Of a stretch of DNA of 64,000 nucleotides, positions 9,255 through 17,002 are shown in pieces. The stretch comes from Actinoplanes campanulatus (lineage in GTDB: Bacteria; Actinomycetota; Actinomycetes; Mycobacteriales; Micromonosporaceae), in assembly GCF_014647795.1 (NCBI RefSeq), contig NZ_BMPW01000036.1, forward strand, positions 1 to 64,000, in the 5' to 3' direction. A program made the position numbers and the translations under genes. Position 1 is the first letter of the stretch. The number at the start of each line of letters is the position of its first letter. Under the pieces are notes generated by a model. The model was given only the letters and a program-made list of their open reading frames with translations, was not told the DNA's origin and made no database searches.

Positions 9255-10425
9255 TCACCTGTGAGTAGTCGGCGTTGTAGCGAATCCGTACACCGGTGAC
9301 CGGCATCGTGTCGCCCTTCATACGCAGGATGTGCCTGGCCAATGCCCTCACCTCGCGCAGTTGCCGGGCCTCCATCTCCGGGCCAGCGGTCAGGGTAGCT
9401 ACGAGGGCGCCTGGGCCGACGATACGGATCGGCCCGGTCGGGTGGTCTCCACTGAGCAGCACCTCAGTGATGCTGCCGGGCAGGATCGCGTCGTGCACGC
9501 AGACCACCGGAACAGCTGGCGCATTGAGTTGGCCGGCAACCGAGAGCGCCTCCCACATGCTCGTGGCGAGCGTGGGTGTGAGGTCTCTGCCGCGCTGCCG
9601 GGGCACTCCGTCGGCGCCGACCGTGACGGGGGCCGACCATGCCTTCGAGTCGATCACCCACACGCCGGTCGGGCCGATCGCGACATGGTCGACGTTCGCG
9701 GTTGTGCCGGGCAGCGCCACGTCGTGGAAGATGTCCCAGTCACGCCCGAGATCGCGCAACAGCACGGCGGTGCGCCGTTCCCCTTCGGCGCCGCGTGCCC
9801 AGGATGTCTCCTCCAGCTTCGATTCCGGCCGTTTCAACAGGTCCTCGGCCGACTTCACCAGGTCCTCGGCCGACCCGCGGGCGCGGACCAGTGCCAGCCG
9901 CAGGCGGCTGAGACCCCAACGCTGGTAGCGAACGGCGATGTAGAAGACGCCAGCGGCCAGGACGACGATGCTGGTGAAGTGGCGGGCCGCCCCCGGGCCG
10001 GCGGCCACGCGCAGCAGGACTGCGGCCAGGACGATCACCATGGCCGTGCCCCACACACCCCGCCAGACCGGGCGGCGCTGACGGAACACCCCGGTCGCGG
10101 CGAGAAGCACGCCCAAAGCGGTGAAGAAGACGTCGGACGACCCCGGGCCGGCCGCCGAGACCGGGGCCAGCGTGCCGATGACCAGGGCGATCGTGGTGGC
10201 GAAGGCGCCGGACCAGAGCCGCAGGATGTAGAGGGCTACGAGCCCCGCGAACGTTCCGACGCCACCGTAGAGGGCATTGCCACCGAGGCGCCGGGTCAGG
10301 TCGGCGGCGGCGATGGCGAACACCACCGCACCGGCCGCGAGGGCCCAGCGGGGCACGGACCGGCGTACCAGATCCTCGTGCACTTGCTGGGCGGAACGGC
10401 CGGCCTTGCCGTGCTCGCGGCTCAC
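9238..10425 (-). CDS. Membrane-bound NERD-domain nuclease
   Basis: This 395-residue protein has about 25 soluble residues and several hydrophobic helices to about residue 165. A helical linker carries a tandem AEDLVK/AEDLLK repeat, matching a 16-base DNA repeat at 9838-9853 and 9859-9874. A NERD domain follows at about 205-330. The PD-(D/E)xK-like pattern is visible as ARGAEGERRT, NVDHVAIGPTGVWVID and SK, with D246, D259 and K261 the likely catalytic set. NERD proteins are predicted nucleases. The start is the GTG at 10425, which overlaps the preceding stop as GTGA. It is the last gene of the WXG/FtsK operon, which suggests that nucleic acid is cut at the membrane alongside that machinery. 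The role is inferred. Confidence 0.8.
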   Translation of the reverse strand: MSREHGKAGRSAQQVHEDLVRRSVPRWALAAGAVVFAIAAADLTRRLGGNALYGGVGTFAGLVALYILRLWSGAFATTIALVIGTLAPVSAAGPGSSDVFFTALGVLLAATGVFRQRRPVWRGVWGTAMVIVLAAVLLRVAAGPGAARHFTSIVVLAAGVFYIAVRYQRWGLSRLRLALVRARGSAEDLVKSAEDLLKRPESKLEETSWARGAEGERRTAVLLRDLGRDWDIFHDVALPGTTANVDHVAIGPTGVWVIDSKAWSAPVTVGADGVPRQRGRDLTPTLATSMWEALSVAGQLNAPAVPVVCVHDAILPGSITEVLLSGDHPTGPIRIVGPGALVATLTAGPEMEARQLREVRALARHILRMKGDTMPVTGVRIRYNADYSQVITIDP

Positions 10426-10865
10426 TTCTCGAGCAGGTTGAGGAGGTAGTCGAGGGCCTGATACCACTCGACCTCCTCGTGCTCGGCGTACATCCGCAGG
10501 GCCAGGGCGGCCGAGTAAATCAGGGTCAGGCCGTAGGTCGCCAGGTCGATCGTGGGCGCCGGGCCCACGCCGAGAGTGCCGGTGAGCACCGCTTCGAGAT
10601 CTTCCCGCGCGGGCAACGCCACCCAGTCCTCGGCGTGCTCGCTCACCCGTTCCGCCAGTCTGGCGGCGGCCTCGCGTTTCTCGGCGCCGGTCAGCGAAAG
10701 CGCGGCGGTCATGGTCAGACCGGCGAGCCTGACGGCCGCTGCCGCACCTACGGCGTCGATCTCGGCGAGCGCGGCGACCAGAGCGTCCGCGTCACGATCA
10801 AAGACTTTCCCGTACGCCTGCCGGAGCGCGCGCTCCTGGGTCGCATCGATCTTTGTCCCCGTCAT
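10422..10865 (-). CDS. Small helical protein of the WXG/FtsK-NERD operon, unknown function
   Basis: This 147-residue, Ala- and Glu-rich, probably all-helical protein opens MTGTKIDATQERALRQAYGK and ends WYQALDYLLNLLEK. A moderately hydrophobic stretch lies at about 108-125 (TYGLTLIYSAALALRMYAEH). No family is recognised. It is joined to both neighbours by four-base stop-start overlaps, ATGA upstream and GTGA downstream, so it is translationally coupled. It may be a chaperone, adaptor or immunity partner of the NERD protein. Confidence 0.8.
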   Translation of the reverse strand: MTGTKIDATQERALRQAYGKVFDRDADALVAALAEIDAVGAAAAVRLAGLTMTAALSLTGAEKREAAARLAERVSEHAEDWVALPAREDLEAVLTGTLGVGPAPTIDLATYGLTLIYSAALALRMYAEHEEVEWYQALDYLLNLLEK

Positions 10866-11644
10866 TCCATCGCCTCCACCAGTTTTTCCGCGAAGATTCC
10901 CAGATACTTCTTGAGGCGCTCGCCGGGTTTCAGCTCGTCGATGCCTAGGTCGTGTCTCTTGTTGAGGTACGCGGCCCGTTCAAGGCACGCAATGCCACCC
11001 ACCACGACCAGGCCTTCCAAGATCATCCCAGCCAGTACCAGATCCGGTGCCACGCTCGCAGCGATCTTCACGAGGGCGTTGATGACCTTTGCGGTCACCT
11101 CGCACCATTCCTGGACTTGGATCAGGTCCTCGGCCTGTTGCTGCCGACTCTTCTTGCGGGCGATCTCCCCGCCGTCACCGCGCTGAGGAACCGGTGTCGG
11201 GTTGGTGCTGCCGCCGGGCATCATTTTGCTCGTGATCTCGGCGCCGCCGGGGAGGTCCCTGGTCCGCATCCCCAGGCGCCAGTCCCGGTCCGAACCGGTC
11301 GGCTTCGTGGGCCGGATCGCCCCGGCCAGCGACGTGCCGCCTTGGCTGCCGCCGCTACCGGCGTTTCCGCTGCCCGTCGAGGTGCCGAGGTAGTCGTCCA
11401 GGACCTCGGCGAGCTTGGTCAGCCTCTGTTCGGTCTGAACCGAGGCCTCCCTGGCCGGCCGCGCCGAGGAAGTCGCCAGCGAGTGCACCGCATCCACCAG
11501 CGACGCGTGCGTCTTGAGCGAATCCCCGTGCTCGGTGACCGCCGCGACCAACTGCTCCCCGGCCTCTTCCAGTCTCTCCCGGAACGTCGCCAGCGCGCTG
11601 CCGAGCTCCCGCAGCGTCTCCGGCGACGCCTTGACCGCGCTCAT
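10862..11644 (-). CDS. WXG100-like protein with a C-terminal hydrophobic domain
   Basis: This 260-residue protein has an N-terminal helical half (about 1-90) that opens with ASPETLRELGSALATFRERL. The ASPE..REL signature is shared with the 88-residue protein at 15239-15505. A Gly/Ser/Pro linker (about 92-160) is followed by a hydrophobic helical part (about 190-235, KIAASVAPDLVLAGMILEGL). The layout suggests a type VII-like substrate carrying its own payload, or a membrane-inserting partner. Its function is not known. Both gene junctions are ATGA overlaps. Confidence 0.75.
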   Translation of the reverse strand: MSAVKASPETLRELGSALATFRERLEEAGEQLVAAVTEHGDSLKTHASLVDAVHSLATSSARPAREASVQTEQRLTKLAEVLDDYLGTSTGSGNAGSGGSQGGTSLAGAIRPTKPTGSDRDWRLGMRTRDLPGGAEITSKMMPGGSTNPTPVPQRGDGGEIARKKSRQQQAEDLIQVQEWCEVTAKVINALVKIAASVAPDLVLAGMILEGLVVVGGIACLERAAYLNKRHDLGIDELKPGERLKKYLGIFAEKLVEAME

Positions 11645-12528
11645 GCCTTGCCCTTGACGCTCGGCTCAGCGCTGAACAACCGCTGGATCGTCAACAGCGC
11701 CATCACACAGAGGGCCACGCCCACCACAGGTGCGCCCACCACGAGCACGGAGTCCAGCCAGCCGAACACGATCTTCTCAAGGCCGTCACGGAACGGCCGG
11801 GGTGCCGGGCCGTACAGGATCATGCTGATGCCCCAGAGCAGCATGGCCGCCCGGGCGGCGCCGCCGCGGCCGTGTTTCGTGCCGTCGATCCAGTCCGCTC
11901 CGTCGAGGCGGGCGAAGATCCACGAGCGACCGATCGTGACCACGACGGCGACCACCGCGGCCACGATCGCGGTCCATATGGTCGCCAAGACAGGACCGAC
12001 GTCCTCGCCGGCGCTGAAGTAGAGATAGACGAGAAAGGCGATGCCCGGGACGAAGGCGACCGGCAGGAGCACGACGTCGCGGGCCAGCCCGACGGTGCGG
12101 CGACGGGTCCACGCCGCGTGCCGCTCAGCCGACTCCAACGCCGCGACCTTCGCCGGGAGCCCTTCGACTGCGGCCCGTATCGGGTCCATCGCGCCATCGA
12201 CGTCGGGCCCACCGAGCTCGTCGAGGTCCAGCGGCGATGCCGCACCCGCCGCGGGTAGGTGCTCGAGCGGCCCGCCCAGGTCGTCCGGCAGCATTGCGGT
12301 GGCCGCCCCGAGCAGGGCGGTCAGTTCCGTCTCACCCAGGTCGAGCTGGTGTAGCGCCTGGTCGCCGATCGCGCTCCGCTCAGCCACCGACTCATTGGTC
12401 GTCTTGGTCCACTGGGCGTCGGCTGCGTCGGCCGCCTCGCGCCGGATGCCGATGGCGGCCAGCGCCTCGCGATACTCGGCCCACTCCACCGGCCCGCTCA
12501 CCGGGTCCTCCCTGACAACGTTGCCCAC
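11641..12528 (-). CDS. Membrane protein of the WXG/FtsK-NERD operon
   Basis: This 295-residue protein has a soluble, helical, acidic N-terminal half (about 1-150). Four hydrophobic segments follow, at about 155-173 (VVLLPVAFVPGIAFLVYLYF), 183-200 (ATIWTAIVAAVVAVVVTIGR), 228-240 and 258-280. No family is recognised. It starts 31 bases inside the end of the ATPase gene. A soluble helical head plus a membrane bundle would suit a channel or ATPase-docking subunit, analogous in position to the Ecc membrane proteins of type VII systems, but no sequence match to them is claimed. Confidence 0.75.
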   Translation of the reverse strand: MGNVVREDPVSGPVEWAEYREALAAIGIRREAADAADAQWTKTTNESVAERSAIGDQALHQLDLGETELTALLGAATAMLPDDLGGPLEHLPAAGAASPLDLDELGGPDVDGAMDPIRAAVEGLPAKVAALESAERHAAWTRRRTVGLARDVVLLPVAFVPGIAFLVYLYFSAGEDVGPVLATIWTAIVAAVVAVVVTIGRSWIFARLDGADWIDGTKHGRGGAARAAMLLWGISMILYGPAPRPFRDGLEKIVFGWLDSVLVVGAPVVGVALCVMALLTIQRLFSAEPSVKGKA

Positions 12529-15227
12529 GTCCGCTCACCAGGTGCGGTGAACGGAACAACAATCTTGGTGCTGTTCGGATCCTCGCGATGCCAGAGAAGC
12601 ATCCGGTCGGCTTCCGGCGCGTTGCCCCGGTTGATGCCGAGCCCGTTCTGCTCCTCTACTGGGACCTGGGCCACCAGCCGTACGTCGAAGAAGCCCAGCG
12701 CCTTGGGAGAGGTGGCGATCGCACCCGCTGGAAGCACCGCTGTGGCCATTTCGGCACGTGAGCGCCAGGCCCCAAGAACGTGCAGCCCGGCTTCGGGACC
12801 GTGTTCGGCCAGGACAGCGAAGGGTGCCGCTGCGCGAATCCGGGAGGCGCCGAAGCCCACCACGAACGTGCGCTGCGACAGCGGGCTGCCGGCGGCCTCC
12901 TTCACCTCCTTGCCGAGGGTCTCCAGTGCCGTCGGGGTCTCGTCGAGGCTCACCTCGAGGACATCGGCGCCCCGGTTGGCCAGGAACTCGGCGAGTTGGG
13001 TCACGGTGGCCCGCAGCGGGTGGTCATCACGCGGCGCGAGCAGCACGAACCGCCCGTCCGGATGCTGGGTGGCGGCGGAGATCGCGGCGCCGGCCAGTAC
13101 GCCGAACACGTCCGAGCCATCCGAGCGCCCGGTCCCGAGCACGGCGAGGTTGCCACCCGCGCGGTCCGCGATCGTGACCGCGACCCCGTCGGCGACCTCG
13201 ACCGGCCCGCCCACCCAGAGCACGGTTTCGCCGCCGTGCCGCCGGGGCAGCTTCCCGTCCAGGGCCGCGAGCAGCGGTGCCGACTGCTCGACAGCGACGA
13301 GGCCGCCGCCGTCGAAGACAAAAGGCGCGGTTGTGGTGGCCCGGGCAGCCATGTCCCGCACCATTTCGGCACGTACGGCCTTGTCCACGAGCGCCACCTG
13401 CACCGGCACGTTCTGCGACGGGTCACCGGTCGAGTTCGCAATCGCCTCGCCCCGCCGCGTCAGCGACGCCGCATCCTCGTTGCGATCGCCCAGCACGGTC
13501 ACCGACGACGCGGCATCCTTCGTCTTCAGGGCGATGCGCAGGCCGATCTGGTCGAACAGCGACTTGTGCTCGCCGAATGCGCCCAGCCCGTTGAGGCTCT
13601 GGGTCGCCAGCACCAGGTGGATGCCGGCGTTACGGCCCTGCTTGGCGAGGTTGGTGAGCATACCGGCGGCCCGCTGGCCGTGAACCGGGTCGGTGAGCAA
13701 CACCTGGAACTCGTCGAGCACCGCGACCACGCGCGGCATCCGTACGTCCGTGGTCTCGTTCAGTTCGACGATGTCGGCGACCTCGTGCGCGGCGAAGGCC
13801 GCGGACCGCCGCTGCCGTTCCTGCTCCAGCTCGGCGAGCGCGGACAGGTACATCCGGATGTCGCTCTGCACGGCGATCACCTCGGCGTGCGGGAGCGCGG
13901 ACGGGTCCGAGAGGCGGGGCGCGTACGCCCGGAACTCCACCCCGTCCTTGCCGTCGATCAGGTAGAAGCGCAGGTCCTCCGGGGCATACACGTGGCTGAA
14001 GGAACTGATCAGCGCGTGCAGGAGGGTCGACTTGCCCATGCCGGTCATGCCTGCGATCAACGCGTGGACCGGGCCGCCCTTGACGTTCAGCGCGACCTCA
14101 TACGGATTGGCGCCGCTGAGCCCGATCGGTGCGGTGATCGCCGCGCCCGGCCGACGACCCCAGCGCGGGATGTTCTCGAGAAGGCGGCCGAGCGGCACCA
14201 CGGCCGCCCCGCCCGGCTGTTCCGCCCGGCTCACGACCCGCTGCACGACCTCGATCGGCGGCGCGGGGTCGGCCGTCACGATCTGACCCGGCACGATACT
14301 CAACCAGTGATCGGCGTACAGCAGATGGGGTTCGCTCTCGACGATCATGCTGGACTCGCCCCGCCGGAGCTGCGCGCCACGATCGACAAGGGCGAGCACG
14401 TGCACCCCGCACGGCCCACCCGTGCGCGTCAGTTTTTCCAGCAGCGCCATCTCCTCGGGCCGGTAACGAGGAACGTCAAGAGCGACAACGACGTGGTATG
14501 GCTCCCGTACCAGCGCGCCGGCGTTGTACTGCGCGAGCGTGTGATGGCTGCCCTGGAGGAACGTGAGCGCCACGGTCGACACGCGACGAGCCAAATACTC
14601 GAGCCGATCGCGTACGTCGTTACCGGTAATCGCCACCGGCCAGAAGACGCCGCCGTTCGCGGTGTCGGCCGACCCGAACCGAGCCAGCGAGGTGCCGTTG
14701 CCGTGCGGGTCGAGTATGTGGACGCGCACGGCACCCGCGGGTGCCGCGGCGAGCGCCCGCACGAGCAGCGTCTCCACCACCTCGATCAGGTCGCCGCGCG
14801 CCGCTCCATCACCGGAGAGTGTCACGCCGGCGAGGGCCGGGTTCGGCAGCAATACCGGCAGATCGCCGTCACCGACGCCGCGAAAATGGCCGATCCTGAG
14901 TAGTCCCGGCATCTCGTCAGGCACGGGCTGCTCAGCCCAGCCGGGCGCGGTGACCAACTCGCCGGCGGCTGCGGGCAGCTCCTTGCCAGCTTTTTCGAGC
15001 AGAGCCAGATCGGCTGCAGCCCGTTCTGCCCTTTCCGCGCGCTCGTGGTCTGCCAGCGTGCGGAGATCGCCTGTGATTTGCGCAATGGCCTGCGCGGTGG
15101 CTTCGCGGACCCGCGGACGCGTCGCTTCCAGCCGGGCTCGGATGAACGACGCCGTCCGGACCAGCTCCTCGACGGCCTCGGCGAGCTCTTTCCTGGTCCG
15201 CTCCGGTGCGGGTGGTGGAGTGAACAT
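12498..15227 (-). CDS. FtsK/SpoIIIE-type ATPase, EccC-like
   Basis: This 909-residue protein has an N-terminal coiled-coil region (about 1-90). The central FtsK/SpoIIIE motor has Walker A GMTGMGKST with K399, Walker B VVAVLDEF with D505/E506, and the sensor-like HLVLATQSLNG. A second domain at about 640-830 keeps the fold but has NLAVLGTGRSDGSD where a P-loop Lys would be expected, so it looks inactive. Multi-motor EccC proteins of type VII systems are built this way, with downstream motors binding WXG partners. No membrane helix is obvious, so membrane attachment may come through the neighbouring membrane protein. It lies 11 bases after the WXG gene. Confidence 0.88.
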   Translation of the reverse strand: MFTPPPAPERTRKELAEAVEELVRTASFIRARLEATRPRVREATAQAIAQITGDLRTLADHERAERAERAAADLALLEKAGKELPAAAGELVTAPGWAEQPVPDEMPGLLRIGHFRGVGDGDLPVLLPNPALAGVTLSGDGAARGDLIEVVETLLVRALAAAPAGAVRVHILDPHGNGTSLARFGSADTANGGVFWPVAITGNDVRDRLEYLARRVSTVALTFLQGSHHTLAQYNAGALVREPYHVVVALDVPRYRPEEMALLEKLTRTGGPCGVHVLALVDRGAQLRRGESSMIVESEPHLLYADHWLSIVPGQIVTADPAPPIEVVQRVVSRAEQPGGAAVVPLGRLLENIPRWGRRPGAAITAPIGLSGANPYEVALNVKGGPVHALIAGMTGMGKSTLLHALISSFSHVYAPEDLRFYLIDGKDGVEFRAYAPRLSDPSALPHAEVIAVQSDIRMYLSALAELEQERQRRSAAFAAHEVADIVELNETTDVRMPRVVAVLDEFQVLLTDPVHGQRAAGMLTNLAKQGRNAGIHLVLATQSLNGLGAFGEHKSLFDQIGLRIALKTKDAASSVTVLGDRNEDAASLTRRGEAIANSTGDPSQNVPVQVALVDKAVRAEMVRDMAARATTTAPFVFDGGGLVAVEQSAPLLAALDGKLPRRHGGETVLWVGGPVEVADGVAVTIADRAGGNLAVLGTGRSDGSDVFGVLAGAAISAATQHPDGRFVLLAPRDDHPLRATVTQLAEFLANRGADVLEVSLDETPTALETLGKEVKEAAGSPLSQRTFVVGFGASRIRAAAPFAVLAEHGPEAGLHVLGAWRSRAEMATAVLPAGAIATSPKALGFFDVRLVAQVPVEEQNGLGINRGNAPEADRMLLWHREDPNSTKIVVPFTAPGERTWATLSGRTR

Positions 15228-15238
15228 CGCTGGTCTTC

Positions 15239-15505
15239 TCAGCCGGCCAGGAATTCCTCGAGCTTCGCGGCCTTGCCGTCGATCTTGCTCGAGATGTCCT
15301 GGGCCGTGTCCGCCACGTTGATCGAGTTCAGCATCTCATCGATCTGTCCGTACACGGCGTGGGCCACCTCGTCATCCCACCCATCCGCGGCGGCGGACGA
15401 GGCCTGCTGCATCTGCTGCTTGGCCTCGTCGACACTCGTGACGAACTGCAACACCGCCGCCGACAACTCGCGCATGGATTCCGGCGAAGCATTGACCTGA
15501 GACAT
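15239..15505 (-). CDS. WXG100-family protein (ESAT-6-like)
   Basis: This 88-residue helical-hairpin protein has a central WDD turn (AAADGWDDEVAHAVY, about 40-54) in the place of WXG, and it opens VNASPESMRELSAAVLQFV. Size and layout fit WXG100 partners that travel as dimers through EccC-driven type VII systems. The start at 15505 is supported by AGGAG six to ten bases upstream. It is the first gene of a six-gene operon, and the ATPase follows after 11 bases. A YxxxD/E-type secretion signal is not clear at the C-terminus. Confidence 0.85.
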   Translation of the reverse strand: MSQVNASPESMRELSAAVLQFVTSVDEAKQQMQQASSAAADGWDDEVAHAVYGQIDEMLNSINVADTAQDISSKIDGKAAKLEEFLAG

Positions 15506-15747
15506 GTTTCTCCTGCCAGGGGGTAATGCACCATTTGACCAGTATCGAGGGATTGGTGCCGCATCACCGTAGAGCCCCGCAGCCACGCCAGCAAGTCCGC
15601 CTCCAAGGATTTGACCAGGAAAAACACTCGCCGTCGCCACTGACGGATTCGCTTCCGCCAACAAGACGACTCGGGATCCGCCGGACGGTCGATGCGAGTT
15701 TCCCGATTTCGGCTTCCGGGAGAACCCAGGGTCATTGCGTTGTCGGA
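15506..15747. other. Upstream region of the WXG/FtsK-NERD operon
   Basis: This stretch lies between the first operon gene and a transposase remnant and should hold the operon promoter on the minus strand. I see no convincing -35/-10 pair and no gene. Confidence 0.4.
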
Positions 15748-15935
15748 TAACTGCTGGTCACGGCGGTGATCAGGTCGTGTGATCGGCGGTTTGCCTGGCG
15801 GGTCGCTCGGGCGATGTTGGTTGCTCCGGTGCTGCGGTGCCAGCTGATCGCGGTGTTACCCAGGGTCGCGATGATGGCGGGTCCGTTGCCGGTCCGGGCT
15901 TGGTGCTGATCTTCACGGAAAGTCCGTTGACCGAG
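15748..15935 (-). pseudogene. C-terminal remnant of an ISAs1-like transposase
   Basis: The minus frame reads REDQHQARTGNGPAIIATLG and then NTAISWHRSTGATNIARATR, ending at a stop at about 15748. That matches the conserved C-terminus of ISAs1-type DDE transposases (ATLRN.AI...R..G.TNIA..R). Only about 60 codons remain. The catalytic part is missing and the plus-strand remnant begins at the break. Confidence 0.6.
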
Positions 15936-16109
15936 GTCCGTAAGAGCTGCAACCGGGCGTTGAATAGCCTGCGCGCCGCCGTCGAACGCGCCATCTCGCA
16001 TCTGGTCAACTGGAAGATCCTCGACCTCGGCTACCGCGGCCGGATCTCCGAGATCCCCGACGTGCTACGCACCGTCACGAATCTTGAGATCCACCGGGCA
16101 CGAGTCTGA
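15926..16109 (+). pseudogene. C-terminal remnant of an IS5-family transposase
   Basis: The plus frame reads LTEVRKSCNRALNSLRAAVE, RAISHLVNWKILDLGYRGRI and SEIPDVLRTVTNLEIHRARV before TGA. The pattern of Glu, HL.NWKIL and the closing helix is that of the DDE C-terminal region in IS5-type transposases. The N-terminal two thirds are absent. It abuts the opposite-strand ISAs1 remnant, so two elements have been cut and joined here. Confidence 0.6.
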
Positions 16110-16133
16110 CGGGTGTTCTGAATAGGGCTCCGG

Positions 16134-16823
16134 GTGTACCGCTCGTACCACCCGTACGTGTTCAAAGGCCTGGTCAACTGCGGGATCTGCAACCGACGGA
16201 TGCAAGGGAGCCGTACCAACGGCCTCGCCTACTACCGCCGTAGGTATCCCCAGGAATACGACTTGAAGAAAAGAGTCGACCACCCGCGTACCGTCCTGCT
16301 GCGAGAGGACGAGCTGGTTACTCCGCTGGACGCCTGGTTGAGCCAGGAGTTCGGAGAACTCCAGCGGCGCCACACCGTCGTGAAGATCCTTGAGCAAGCC
16401 GCCATTGGCCTGCCCGTTCCGGCGCCGGCCGTGCCGAGTGGGCCGACCATCGCCGAACTGGATGCCAAACTCGCCCGTTACCGAGAGGCGTTGGACGCGG
16501 GTGCAGACCCGGCCGTGGTCGCCCGATGGATCGCCGAGACACAGGCCGACCGTCAACTCGCCTTGTCTCGTCAGCGGTTGGAAAGGAATGGAACCACTGG
16601 CAGTAGCGGCTATCACCTCACCGTCGACGAGGTCACGGCCATCATCGAGGAACTCGGAGGTATGGTTGCCGTCCTCAAGGCTGCCGCTCCGGAGGACAAA
16701 ATCGACATATACCGCGATTTGGGGCTGCGGATGACCTACCTGCCGGAAACCAAAACGGTGCGGGCTGATCTTGCGATCGCACCGCACCGTTGGCCATCAG
16801 TTTGTGTCCGAAGGGGGACTTGA
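16134..16823 (+). pseudogene. C-terminal half of a large serine recombinase
   Basis: A 229-codon frame carries the recombinase zinc ribbon (YVFKGLVNCGICNRRMQGSR), then YYRRRYPQEYDL, a coiled coil and the typical end. The N-terminal resolvase domain with the catalytic Ser is missing, and a TGA closes the frame just upstream. The ribbon has lost a cysteine (YYRRRYP where YYRCRYP is expected). Large serine recombinases integrate phages and ICEs. This is a dead remnant. Its last codons run into the 3' end of the opposite-strand tRNA-Leu gene, so the junction may mark an old integration boundary. Confidence 0.75.
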
Positions 16824-16887
16824 ACCCCCACGCCCTTGCGGGCACTAGCACCTCAAGCTAGCGCGTCTGCCATTCCGCCACCCGGAC
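16805..16887 (-). tRNA. tRNA-Leu (anticodon GAG)
   Basis: Read on the minus strand it starts GTCCGGGTGGCGGAATGGCA and ends TTCAAGTCCCCCTTCGGACA. The acceptor stem GTCCGGG pairs with TTCGGAC with two G-T pairs. The anticodon stem CTAGC/GCTAG encloses loop TTGAGGT with anticodon GAG. The long variable arm (GTGCCCGCAAGGGCGTG) is that of a class II leucine tRNA. CCA is not encoded. It borders the mobile-element remnants and may be their integration target. Confidence 0.95.
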
Positions 16888-17002
16888 CTGCCTGAACAAC
16901 ATAACAACCCGCCGGCACGCCGTGTTGATCGGGGGTGGGTACCGTACGTGCGTGACATCGGAGAGATCGACGACACCGAGTGACCGCCCTGCGGAAGGCC
17001 TG

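Noticed and set aside
12780-14903. A 707-codon plus-strand open frame over the FtsK-like ATPase
   Set aside because: The minus strand carries Walker A and B motifs in the ATPase; the plus frame has none.
9238-15505. Reading the FtsK-like gene as a conjugation or chromosome-segregation motor
   Set aside because: There is no relaxase, no gamma domain and no N-terminal FtsK membrane region. The WXG partners point to a type VII-like role instead.
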